From Zygnema cylindricum (taxonomy: Eukaryota; Streptophyta; Zygnematophyceae; Zygnematales; Zygnemataceae): 28,476 bases of DNA. The stretch's first letter is position 1. The number at the start of each line of letters is the position of its first letter. The stretch spans positions 1 through 28,476 of the forward strand of contig JBBHKE010000699.1 in NCBI GenBank assembly GCA_037447655.1, read 5' to 3'. The notes beneath the pieces were generated by a model. That model saw only the letters and a list, made by a program, of their open reading frames with translations, ran no database searches and was not told the origin of the DNA. Position numbers and translations under genes: made by a program. Positions 11,901 through 21,258 of the stretch are shown here, in pieces.

Positions 11901-13980
11901 AGATCTCATTGAACCGTGAACAAGTTTCGCGATGCAGCACATGAACAGTTCCGTCGTAAATATGGTAGTGACTTTTCTACATAAAAGCCAATGAATAAAA
12001 AAAAATGATTAAAAATTTAATCATCATGTGTGTGCATGAAACTGGTAGATGCTGATTTCCTATGGACAGGCTAACAACTCGCAGGGTGACCTTTACTGGA
12101 CAAACTACTATACCCTGTTACAGCTTTTTTGGCATATAACATAATCGCCCACATCAGCAAAATCGGTGTATCGCCGAAGAAGCATCAGCGAAAAAAAAAT
12201 GACATCACCACATCGTCCACCTCGACATATTGTCACATTGATAAAATATAAAAAAGACAAAGCATCAGCAGCATCGACATATCAGAAATCAACTTCTTCG
12301 CTGATGTTTCAAAATCAGCAACATTGTCTACATTGGAAGGCAAAAAGTAGAGAGGGAGAAATAAGAGAGGGAGAGAGAGAGAGGAGAGAGAGAGAGAGGA
12401 GAGAGAGAGAGAGGGGGAGAGAGTAGAAAGAGAGAAGCGAGAGAGAGATAAAGTAGAATGCTCAGTCCGATGCAATACTATCCGCAAAACTATAAAACAT
12501 ATATTTATTGAATGTAACTTTTAATATGACAGAAATAACCGAGCATTCCAGTCAAAGACAAGTTTTCTCCTTTAAAATCAGGAACAGAGTCTACAAGAGG
12601 TTTTATAAGATAGATACATTTTAACAATTATGCCCTTAAATTTATCACAGGACATTGTATTGACAAGCAAGCCAACAATACAAATAATCCATTACTTATC
12701 TAGTACATTATTATCCTCCAAATTGCCATGACTTTTCTAAAAACCTAAAAAAATTGTGATTTCAAAAAACACTCATGAGCATCAATTATAATTCCCATTT
12801 CATGGTTGAAAGAATTTTTAAATCCACCACTATTTTTATTCTCTTGCAAAAGACAAGAACAAAGAAGACTGACAGTCAGGTTGCTGGAGAAAGTAAAAAA
12901 ATAAATCATGAAAAGTGGATCCCAAAAAACAAAAAAAAACAAAAAAACGGATCCAGAAAAAAAAAAACAAGAAGAGTGGATCTTAAAAAAAAAAAAAAGT
13001 GAAAAGTGGATCCAGGAAAAAAAATCATGAAAAAAGGATCTAAAAAAAAAACTGCCAAGAATAAAGCGGTTTCAGCACTTCTTAGGGTTCTGCATTGTTA
13101 AATGAAATAATTTTCACTCAAAATGGTTACGTTTTTACTGGAATTTCCAAGTACCTCAACTGAATCTAACCATTTTCACAAAACATAACACTCACAAAAA
13201 AGAAAAATTCCGGTTAGGACTCCGTTCTTCAGGTTAAGTCCTTAATTGCCTAAGTTATCATGTGAAAAAGCGAAAAATAACGGATAAATTCTGAGAGATC
13301 TGCAGACTAATCCGTACAGCCAAACGCACAGTCAGGGCAGAGACGTCCGTACAACCATCCAAAAATCCATCCGTACAAAAGAGACAGAGATTCACACGCA
13401 CAGCCATCCATACAGTCATCCGTGCAGCAGTGTGCACAGTAACCTATACAGCCATCCTTGCAGTCATCCGTACATCCGTCCGTTTAGTCATCCGTAAAAC
13501 TGTACGACTCACCTGCAGGCGATACGCTTGGCACATTTTGATTCCGGCGATCTTAGCCACGGCGTACCACTCATTGGTGGGCTCGAGAGGGCCAGTGAGA
13601 AGAGAATCCTCAGCAATAGGCTGAGGAGCGAACTTAGGGTAAATACATGAGGATCCGAGAAACAGAAGCTTCTTAACGCCATATTTGTACGCGGCGTCGA
13701 TCAGATTCACTTGGATCTGCAAGTTGATTCCGATAAAATCCGCGGGATACGTATTATTAGCGTGGATTCCACCGACTTTGGCTGCTGCCACGATGGCGTA
13801 ATCGGGCTTCTCTGTGGCGTAAAAATTTTCGACATCCGCTTGACGAGTGAGATCGAGTTCTTTGTGAGTTCGAAAGACGAGATTGGTGTAGCCTTCCTTC
13901 TGCAGTCTGCGAACGACAGCAGCACCGACAAGTCCGCGGTGACCTGCCACGTAGATCTTGGCGTCCTTTTCCATCACCAT
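8928..13980 (-). CDS. GER: GDP-L-fucose synthase (GDP-4-keto-6-deoxymannose epimerase-reductase), complete
   Basis: Family role: the cytosolic NADPH-dependent last step from GDP-mannose to GDP-L-fucose, used for pectin (including RG-II), xyloglucan, AGP and N-glycan fucosylation. Exons: 13980-13513, 10485-10290 and 9202-8928 (stop TAA). They total 939 nt and encode 312 residues, the length of Arabidopsis GER1. Junctions are GT-AG, phases 0 and 1. Extended SDR fold: the NADP-binding GHRGLVG lies at residues 13-19. By alignment to the E. coli enzyme, the catalytic Ser is S110 in LGSSCIYP, Tyr139 and Lys143 sit in WYAVAKIAG, and the active-site cysteine and histidine correspond to C112 and H182. 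Other conserved blocks are [19 protein letters not shown] and [16 protein letters not shown]. No breaks. The start is the first in-frame ATG in good context (CACCATGG). Intron 1 (3.0 kb) and intron 2 (1.1 kb) are full of repeats. Confidence 0.96.
9203..10289 (-). other. GER intron 2 with MITE-like remnants
   Basis: This holds a MITE-like left end at 9712-9735 (TACACCGCGTAGTGTTATTA) followed by TTAGTGTTATCGG and GACGTGGATG, words shared with the 14-15 kb family. A second start-like word, TACACCACCCATCGCTGTTG, lies near 9965. I could not pair either with a clear right end. 9380-9690 has loosely repeated CAAAACACTTGTTTTGAAAC and TTCCATCC words. Confidence 0.4.
11650..11834. repeat. 60-bp tandem repeat, about 3 copies
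   Basis: Two full 60-bp units start at 11700 and 11760 (CAATGTGACTTTAAAT..., CAATATGACTGTAAAT...). A partial third starts at 11820 and a shortened degenerate copy precedes them. The spacing is exactly 60 bp. It lies within GER intron 1. Confidence 0.8.
12349..12451. repeat. (GA)n microsatellite in GER intron 1
   Basis: About 100 bp of GAGA/GGAGA purine repeat. The arginine-glutamate open frame across it is a composition artefact. Confidence 0.85.
12904..13051. repeat. A-rich minisatellite with GTGGATCC core
   Basis: Five units of about 25-36 bp, each made of GTGGATCC, CGGATCC or AGGATC followed by a run of A's and often CAAGAA or GTGAAAA. The variable A-tracts account for the length differences. 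Confidence 0.75.
13400..13495. repeat. 12-bp tandem repeat next to the GER exon 1 donor
   Basis: Eight consecutive 12-mers with consensus ACAGTCATCCGT on the plus strand, perfectly in register from 13400 to 13495. A looser version extends left to about 13312. The array ends 17 bp from the GT of GER intron 1. Confidence 0.8.
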
Positions 13981-14217
13981 GGTGACGACTACAGTAGCAC
14001 AATGTGAGAGTGAAGAGTAGAGGAACGAGAGGGGACGGAGAAAAGAGAGGAAAGTTTCTCAAAGTTATAGACACGGGAGAGAGGGACACAGATCCTAGGA
14101 AGAGACCAAAGGTTGGTACGGTATGGTAAAGTACAGTAATCAAAAAACGGTATCGGAAACAATCGGAAAACTGGAACGCTACGGTATACGTGGACTTTCC
14201 GTACTGTGGGCGTATAA
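13981..14217. promoter_or_regulatory. GER upstream region / presumed promoter and 5' UTR
   Basis: Read on the minus strand, the segment just before the ATG is CT-rich (typical of plant 5' leaders), with a weak CTATAACTTT at about 14061-14070. A transposon starts at 14218, so the unique upstream sequence is only about 240 bp. Promoter function is inferred from position. Confidence 0.35.
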
Positions 14218-14219
14218 TA

Positions 14220-14778
14220 CACCGTCAATCGCTATTAGAGTAAAGGAATAAATAGCGTAAAAAAAATATTAGTGTTATTAACACTAATCGGGATTTTTTT
14301 TTTTTTTTTTTTTTTAATTTATATACTAATTAATCCCTAACTGTTATTTGGGTTGTCCTGAATAATAAATACCCGCCCTTTCGATGTCTACACTAATATG
14401 TGTATCCGTACACAATCTGACAATTCGTACGCCATCGCGCTGTTCACACGGTCGACGGACGAACATATGAGAACGTGATTCTTTTCGACGAGTTTGCGTC
14501 TCTTTCTTCCAGTGGACATTCACATGTGTGCGCATTGCGCAATAATGTTAAGTGTATTTTTATGCCTTTGTAATTCAAAAAATACCATTTAGTACGGAAA
14601 TATGCTGTCCGTATGCCACACTATTTCTATTGCAGTGTACTTCCTTTATTAACGCTAATTGAAAAAAAAACCTAATTAGAATAATGGAAAAAATAGAATT
14701 ATGGATTGTATTTCGGGTTTTTTTTTTTTTAAAAGGGCACCGAATTGGCGTTATATACTCTAATAGCGATTGACGGTG
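14220..14778. mobile_element. TA-flanked MITE, copy 1 (559 bp)
   Basis: Perfect terminal inverted repeats start CACCGTCAATCGCTATTAG on the left, with the exact complement on the right (CTAATAGCGATTGACGGTG). They are flanked by TA on both sides (14218-14219, 14779-14780), as in Tc1/mariner-type insertions. There is no transposase. The core has TGAGAACGTGATTC and TTCACACGGTCGACGGACG. Subterminal TTAGTGTTATTAACACTAA is itself palindromic. Confidence 0.82.
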
Positions 14779-14839
14779 TAGTTGAAAAGTCGTATAATGA
14801 GGGGAAGTACGTGGTCATCACAGGCACTGTTCCCCACTA

Positions 14840-15378
14840 CACCGCCAATCGTTATTAGCGTTGTGTACACTAATTCCGTCCCGCTTTTATTTTTTTAATT
14901 CTACATTAGCGTAGTTCATTCTATTTCTTTCTTTATTCATTCTAGGGTAATTTTCAGTACGTTGTCTCTTAAATAGAGTGGTGTACGGTCAGTGTCAGAC
15001 CGTACATAAATGTACCTTTTTAAGTTAAAAAGTACAATAAATTAGTTTTAGTAACCGCGGACGCATGAGAATGTGCGTTCTAAAAAGGAAAAAAAACCAA
15101 GTCGTAAAAAATCCCGCTCGCACATATTCGTCCGACAGCCGCGTTTCGGCCGTGTGAATGTACAATTTGTGTACGATTTGTCATATTTTGTATGGAGGCC
15201 TACTTTAGTGTAAGCATGTTTGCGACCGGCATTTTTTTTTTCAAAGATCCAAATTACCATAACCAAACAATTAGAATGTATGATTTTTTCCAAAATTTTC
15301 AAATTCTTAAATAGCGTACACCACGGTAATTATTTTTATACGCTAAAAAAACTTACACGCTAATAACGATTGGCGGTG
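14840..15378. mobile_element. TA-flanked MITE, copy 2 (539 bp), opposite orientation
   Basis: The ends CACCGCCAATCGTTATTAGC and GCTAATAACGATTGGCGGTG are perfectly inverted and flanked by TA (14838-14839, 15379-15380). The core is homologous to copy 1 on the other strand: the GGACGAA/TTCACACGG block appears reverse-complemented as CCGTGTGAATG and TTCGTCCG. Only about 60 bp separates the two copies. Confidence 0.82.
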
Positions 15379-15478
15379 TAGATTTGCACGTTTGAACTAT
15401 GGTTCGGGCCATACCCGTAGTCTTAGGTTTAAATTGAACCCGTTTAATGTTAGTCTGAACGTTTTAAACTTTACAGTA

Positions 15479-15677
15479 CACCTTGAATCGTTATTAGCGT
15501 ATAGAAATAATTAGTGTAAAGAAAAAATTAGCGTCATTCATTCTAATTTAGTTCCACAAGACGTGGCAGATTATGGTCCACGTCCTTAAATAGTGTAATT
15601 TATTATATTTAATGTATCAATGTCAAAATTTTGGGGTGCCGATATAGTGTACATAAGGCTAACAACGATTCACGGTG
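15479..15677. mobile_element. TA-flanked MITE, copy 3 (199 bp, internally deleted)
   Basis: The left end CACCTTGAATCGTTATTAGC and right end GCTAACAACGATTCACGGTG are inverted with a few mismatches, flanked by TA at 15477-15478 and 15678-15679. It keeps the subterminal TTAGTGTAAAG and ACGTGGC words but lacks the long core of copies 1 and 2. Confidence 0.7.
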
Positions 15678-15687
15678 TAGCTATTAA

Positions 15688-16435
15688 CAGAGGTCGCAAA
15701 CGGTCAACCGAAACCGTGACCGCCCGTTAACCAACCGCCCGCGCCGGATCCAGAACGGATTCGGTTGCCAAATTCTGAGGGCCGGGTGGTTGCGGTCGGT
15801 TGATTCACCAGAAAAAAAAAGACGGTCGGTAACAGTCGGTCAACCAAAAAACCAAAAAAAAAAAAAAATGTACTGTCTATAATATCCAACATTATTGTAC
15901 TCTGTACTCTTTGGTATCGTGGAAGTACGTGACATCATGATTAGCGTCGCAAATCTGACACGGTACTGTAGTAACACTATTCGATTCGCAAATCTTAGGG
16001 AATGCGACAAAGCGTCGCAAATCTGACACGGTAACACTATTCATTTCGCAAATCTTAGGGAACGGGACAAAGCGTTGCAACACGGTAGTACACTATTCAT
16101 TTTGGAATTCTTAGGGAACGCGACAAAGCATCGCAAATCTGACACGTTAGTAAACACTATTCATTTCGCAAATCTAAGGGAACGCGACAAATTGTAATTT
16201 TTGGCTGATTCATACGTCGTACATTAGTTAATTTTGTACTTTTTCGGTTACGAGCGGGCACAGTTAGTCGCGAGAAATCGAGTTTCGGTTAGCTTTTATT
16301 TTTGTAAACGTCGGTCGGTTAACGGTTAACAATTTTGGAGCGTGACATAACCCGGTCGGGCGTCGGTTACGCAAATTTTGAAAAAAAAAAACGGTCGGTT
16401 TCGGTTATGCAAAATTTTGACTTTTGCGACCTCTG
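15688..16435. mobile_element. hAT-like non-autonomous element, copy A (748 bp)
   Basis: The ends are CAGAGGTCGCAAA and TTTGCGACCTCTG. Flanking 8-bp duplications are GCTATTAA (15680-15687) and GATATTAA (16436-16443), with one mismatch. CAG-starting ends and an 8-bp duplication are hAT hallmarks. There is no transposase frame. The interior is rich in CGGTCGGTT and carries a four-copy tandem repeat (15946-16190). It is homologous to copy B at 25528-25904 in opposite orientation (shared GTTATGTCACGCTCC). Confidence 0.8.
15946..16190. repeat. ~60-bp tandem repeat inside hAT-like copy A
   Basis: Four units of roughly GTCGCAAATCTGACACGG, AACACTATTCATTTCGCAA, then TCTTAGGGAACGCGACAAAG. Unit lengths vary from about 55 to 68 bp. 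It is absent from copy B, which accounts for much of the size difference. Confidence 0.8.
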
Positions 16436-16442
16436 GATATTA

Positions 16443-16794
16443 ATGTTGGGTATCAAGAAAAATCATATCGCAATAAACCCAATATTGAATATATCCAATA
16501 CTCAGAGGGCCTTGATATATCGTACCGGGACCAACATAAATCATCGCGATATATTTGATAAAAGGTGGGTGTCCGTACATATACAGTACGAAAAATCGTA
16601 CAGACCCTCCCCCTCCCCCACCACCGAGCGCGCGCCACGGGGGGAGGGGTGCTTTGAGAAAAAAAAAAAAAATGTATATATCGCAAAAATATTGCGATAT
16701 TTAGCTTCTCGGTGTATCGAAGCGATATCAATTATCGGGTACATAAAACTCCCTACATATCGAATTGCGGCAAGTGGTCCTCAATACCCAACAT
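16443..16794. mobile_element. MITE with ATGTTGGGTAT ends (352 bp)
   Basis: The left ATGTTGGGTAT and right ATACCCAACAT are exact inverse complements, flanked by TA on both sides. The interior has internal palindromes (TCGCAAAAATATTGCGA) and a C-rich/G-rich pair around 16608-16650. It abuts hAT-like copy A, whose right target duplication overlaps its left flank. Confidence 0.6.
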
Positions 16795-16994
16795 TAGTAG
16801 CAAACACTTTTTTCAAAGGTTAAACATATACGATCTTCACAGCTTTAAGTAACAATTTCGTTTTTACGCATTGGGACACTTGGTAAGCCATGTGCGAAGG
16901 ATTTTCGCTTATAATACAAAGTTAGTTCGTTGAGTTACAATTGTATAATAAATTTCGTATTTATGAGACGGTGCAAGACATTTCTTGCCAACTA

Positions 16995-17456
16995 CACCGT
17001 GAATCTTAATAACGAAAAAACGTGAATATTGTATATGACAAAATAGCCAAAAAAGCCAACAAACATTAACATTAGTACGCCTTGCAGTGATCTAAATACA
17101 CATCCCCATAGTGTATACGCTATAATATGTGTTCATATTAATGACGTGTGAACATGTGAGAACATGTTCGGGAGATTTTCCCTCGTCTTTCTAACCATGA
17201 ATTGAATCTCAGTAAACGTCGTTATCATACACCATTTCTATACTTCAGTAGATAATAATGAGTAGTTTTCATACAGACCGACACATTTTGTGGATTACAC
17301 TATTTAAATCCTCCTTGAAATAGTGTTTATGACACTAGTGAATCCATACGTAGGTCGATGTAAAAGACCAAAAATATTATCAATTATACTTTAGGTTTCA
17401 AGGATTGTAGTTTAGGGGCGTCGACAGACTGTTGTAAACAACAATAGTGATTCACG
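16995..17456. mobile_element. TA-flanked MITE, copy 4, decayed
   Basis: The left end CACCGTGAATCTTAATAACG follows TA. The core GAACATGTGAGAACATGTTC matches the GAACATATGAGAACGTGATT block of copy 1. The right end is only recognisable as AACAATAGTGATTCACG, so the right boundary is approximate. Confidence 0.5.
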
Positions 17457-17459
17457 TTT

Positions 17460-19224
17460 CAGTCTAGATACCAAATCAAAATTTTCACCCATTCAAAACC
17501 TTCACTATATATAAAGTCGTATTTTAGGGCCCTACAGTACCCTGCCCAACCATTGCCCTTAAAAAATTCGAACCAACCAACCAAGTGTCTAGTTTAACCC
17601 AACTGGTTATCTCTCCAATTCATGTTTCTTTCACGAAATAACTTTAGAGAATGAAGTATGGATATCATATGGAATAACTTGCACGCGCGTAATTTGGGCT
17701 TATTTAGCTCAGTTATACCAACAGACCCCTATCATTTTAAAGCCAAGGGATTGGACTTTTCGAGTGGTTCAAAGATATGAAAAGAAAACAAAAAAAAAAT
17801 GTTATAAGTGGCTTTTAAGTACTTTATGCATATTAAAGTTGCAAATAAATAACTTGTGCGTTTTTTATTATTTTTTGCATAATAATCGTTCAAACTAGTT
17901 CCGATAAAACGTAACGACCAAGGTGTTTGTTTTCGCTCGGTACAAACTTCCGTATCTATCGATTCGTTCATGGACGATACTTCAATTTAAGGAAATTGTG
18001 TGAGGTTTTATTTTTTATTTTTCTTCTCTTTCGCCCTCCTCTAAATTACCCTTTACAACCTTGACGTGGCACCAACAAATATGATGTTATTAATAGTTTT
18101 TGTCAACATGCTTTATAACATTGGTATTTAAGTTGACAAATTGGTATTTGATAAATAAAACGTCTTTAAGGTTTTGAATTTTACTTCTTTTAAAATGCAA
18201 TACTCTTATGTGATAAAAAAATACTCTAGTTGATGACGTTTAACACCTGATTAACTTAATACCGTTAAAAAAAATGCTTTTTCAAATGTCTTAATTCTCG
18301 CACCTAACTGCACCCATTCCTCCATATACAGTTCGTTATGTTAATAAAACACCAATTAAAAACATAATATCGTTATATCCACAGGTTTACATTTTATAAA
18401 AAAAAAGGTGCAAACAAGTAATTGGACGTACAAAGTAACTGATAAACCATTGTATACGCATACAATGTTGAAACAATGCTAATCCGAAGTTTAATATTTT
18501 TGACAATTATTTAATGTTTTGCTTCAGTCACGACTTTTTAAACAACTTTATTCTCCTTTGGACTTACAACGATGATAAAATTTATGCGTGTTAAATTGTT
18601 GTGTTTAGTCTCTAAGTTGGGGTAGTATTTATGCTCGGTGTCTTTTCAAAATTGTTTGTTTTTAGCTTTGATTATTATGGTCTTTAAATAAATGGTGTAG
18701 TTTTATTAATCTCATTCCTTTGAAGGAGAGCCATATGAAACACATTATTACAATAAATACTGATGCCGGTAACATCACTTATGTTTCAATTTTGTCTAAC
18801 GTACAAATTTGGAGGTAATTCAAATAAATGAAAATAAAAACATGTACGCGTAAAAGTTCCCACAATATAAACACAATTTAAAAAAAAAACCACTTTAAAG
18901 AATCAATATATATGAATAAGCGGTGAAATTGATTAATGACAATAACCGAATATTTAGTTTCAATAGAGGAGGCAATTTTGATTCCACCACGTTGTAGGCA
19001 ACCTTGATTCCACCACGTTGTAGGAAACCAAGCTCAGTGATTTACACTCTTTTGGTTTTGCAATCAATGTTATTTAATATAACACACTTGGATAAACATC
19101 GCTCTGTTAGGTCATTCTACTTACCCAAACAATTACCAATGTCATACACACACGAGTTTACAAAGTAACAACACTGCCAATATAGTGAATGAGTTTTATG
19201 CATATTGTGCCAAATAACATATTC
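17460..19224. other. AT-rich intergenic DNA
   Basis: No gene or element recognised. The only local structure is a two-copy repeat of TTGATTCCACCACGTTGTAG near 18976-19024. Open frames are short and without domains. Confidence 0.6.
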
Positions 19225-19229
19225 CATAC

Positions 19230-20251
19230 TATTGTTCTACAACTACTGTTGCAGGCGGAGAACCACCAGTGGTAGTAGAAGTAGACATGAAAAACAGCAG
19301 AAACTATCAAAGTACCTACTCAACAGCCAACTTTGAACTGACACAAAATATGACTCAAAACCCCAATATGTTTCAAATTTGGTACAATGATACACAGTAC
19401 AGTAAAATGAAAATTCCCAAAATTGCAGCCTAAATGACTTATTAAACCATAAGATATGATGTCTGGAAGTTTCCCAAAAATTTGCCCTTAGAAAATCTTA
19501 TTCCCAAAACTGGATACTACAAAATTGGCTAAGTCCTAAATTATATACTCACAGTGTGTATCTACTCATCTACACTAATTCGGGTAACCGTTACTACGGT
19601 TATTATCCTGACTAACGATAAAGCATCCTACCCGTACGTCACTGTACCTCAAAAACCCTAATTACAATTTTCTAAAAACCTGATTAATAGAACACTATTT
19701 TATATCACACTAAACGACAAACTAATGTTATTCAAATATTTACAGAAATTGAACCGTACACAAAACGTTCTAACCGTACACAAAACGTTCCAAATGCTTA
19801 GTAAGCGGTGACCGCTAAAGTCCAGCCGAATGTGGTCGTGTAGTACGAAGCACCTGAGTGCTTCGACACTTGTGGTCCCACGCGAATCACGCTTATGGTC
19901 CCTCATGAATCACGCTTGTGGTCCCAGGTGACTCGCGTCCGTTGGAACAAATTCGATTGACGATGGTACCGTCGATCTGTACCATATGTTTCCGGAATAC
20001 TCAGGACAGATCTCAATCGTCTAATCATGTGAATCGCATCATCAACTTTTTTGACACGTATGCTTGACTGTCGGCGCTACTCCGAAAAACTTGCATACGT
20101 TCTTTCTCCAACACGTGTCCCTACAAAAGTACAATACACTCTACTGTACTTTTTGCTACTGTAACACTAATTAAGGTAAGTATTACTAGGAAAAATATCC
20201 TAAGTTATTTTGACCCCTATACACTGAAATAAAGATTTATAAAATACAACA
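19230..20251 (-). repeat. 3' LTR of the copia element (1,022 bp)
   Basis: It is homologous to 24390-25409 along its whole length and starts TGTTGTATTTTAT right after the purine tract TTTAGGAGAG. It has TATATAA at 19541-19547, three 23-bp repeats at 19870-19938, the hairpin at 19846-19865 and a second palindrome AGCGGTGACCGCT at 19804-19816. The gag-start ATG is retained and its frame ends in TAG exactly at the element edge. Confidence 0.92.
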
Positions 20252-20261
20252 CTCTCCTAAA
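20252..20261 (-). other. Polypurine tract
   Basis: TTTAGGAGAG on the minus strand immediately before the 3' LTR, a short tract for plus-strand priming. It lies just after the RNase H stop codon. Confidence 0.6.
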
Positions 20262-20274
20262 TATTTAGACTCAG

Positions 20275-21258
20275 TTACTCTCTTAGTCCAACAACATCTT
20301 TGCAAAACTGTAACTTAGGAGCAAGAAGGGCTTTTGTTAACATGTCAGCCACCATCTTCTCATCTGGTAAATAGCACAATTTAATGACTTTTGCAAGTAC
20401 TTTTTCTCTAACAAAGTGAAGTCTAACATCCATGTGTTTGCTCTTAAAGTGATGGCTGTGGTTAGAGGCAATTGCTATGGCAGCTTGGTTGTCACACCAG
20501 ATAGCTTGAGGGCCAGTTTGCATATACTGAAGTTCCTGTAGAATGGACTTGACCCATAGGAGCTCCTTCAGGGTGGAAGCTGCTGCCATATATTTTGACT
20601 CCATTGTGGATTAAGCTGTAACCTTTTGCAATTTGCTACTCCAGTAGCAAGTTCCATCTCCAATCTTCAGTACGAAGCCGGTCGTAGAATTCTGGCTTGG
20701 CATGTCCCCATAGCTAGCATCGCTCCACATGTGGATTTTCACCTCTCCTCCTCCGGGAACAAGCTTGAGATTTCGAGTACCTGCAAGATATCTCAACACT
20801 CTTTTCGTTGCTTCCCAGTCTGCCCTTTTAGGATTTTACAGACTTCTACTCAAAACTCCCACAGCTGCTGCAATGTCGGGTCTCGTACAATTCATAAAAT
20901 ATATAAGACTTCGAGCAACCTGTCTATATGGCTTTGAAGCCATAAACTCTTCCTCCCCGATCTCTAGACTCTCACCAACAATTATGCATGAATCTGTATC
21001 AATTCCTTCCAATTTCTGCCTAAATTCCATGTGAGTTAAGGATCTTTTCACATCTTTCATTTCAAATCTTTCTAGCATGTTACCTATTGCTTCTTTCTGA
21101 GTCAACATAATCAGCCTCTTGTTTTTGTCTCTTTCTACCTGTATTCCTAAGATATATTTGGCCTCACCGAGGTCCTTCATCTCGAACGTAGACCTTAAAG
21201 CCGCTTTAATGCGGTTTATTTCATCCATTGACTTACTTATTAATAATAAATTATCCAC
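20275..21258 (-). pseudogene. Copia reverse transcriptase C-terminal part and RNase H, broken
   Basis: It continues the same frame with in-frame stops at 20838-20836 and 20613-20611. The catalytic YVDD box reads YVDN (codons around 21264-21253), so an essential aspartate is lost. RNase H blocks are MWSDASYGD, STTGFVLKIGDG, AIWCDNQAAIAIA and KSKHMDVRLHFVRE. The tail YLPDEKMVADMLTKAL is the standard copia C-terminus, and its stop codon precedes the purine tract. Confidence 0.88.

Larger units (their letters stand above)
10486..13512 (-). other. GER intron 1
   Basis: A 3,027-bp intron with donor GTGAGT and acceptor TTTTTCCAG. It contains three tandem-repeat blocks (11650-11834, 12904-13051, 13400-13495) and a GA microsatellite (12349-12451). 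No other coding segment was recognised in it. Confidence 0.75.

Noticed and set aside
12166-12487. Arg/Glu- and Leu/Ser-rich frames
   Set aside because: Translations of the GA microsatellite inside GER intron 1.
16335-16823. 162-residue plus-strand open frame as a gene
   Set aside because: It crosses the hAT-like element end and the adjacent MITE, so it is a chance frame across two insertions.
18976-19024. Two-copy TTGATTCCACCACGTTG repeat as a transposon end
   Set aside because: Only a short direct duplication without inverted ends or target duplication.
19230-19330. A second, truncated element carrying LTR plus gag start at the left end
   Set aside because: Homology with the right copy reaches into gag, which first suggested tandem elements. 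The CATAC duplication and TGTTGT/ACAACA ends show the gag start is simply part of the LTR.
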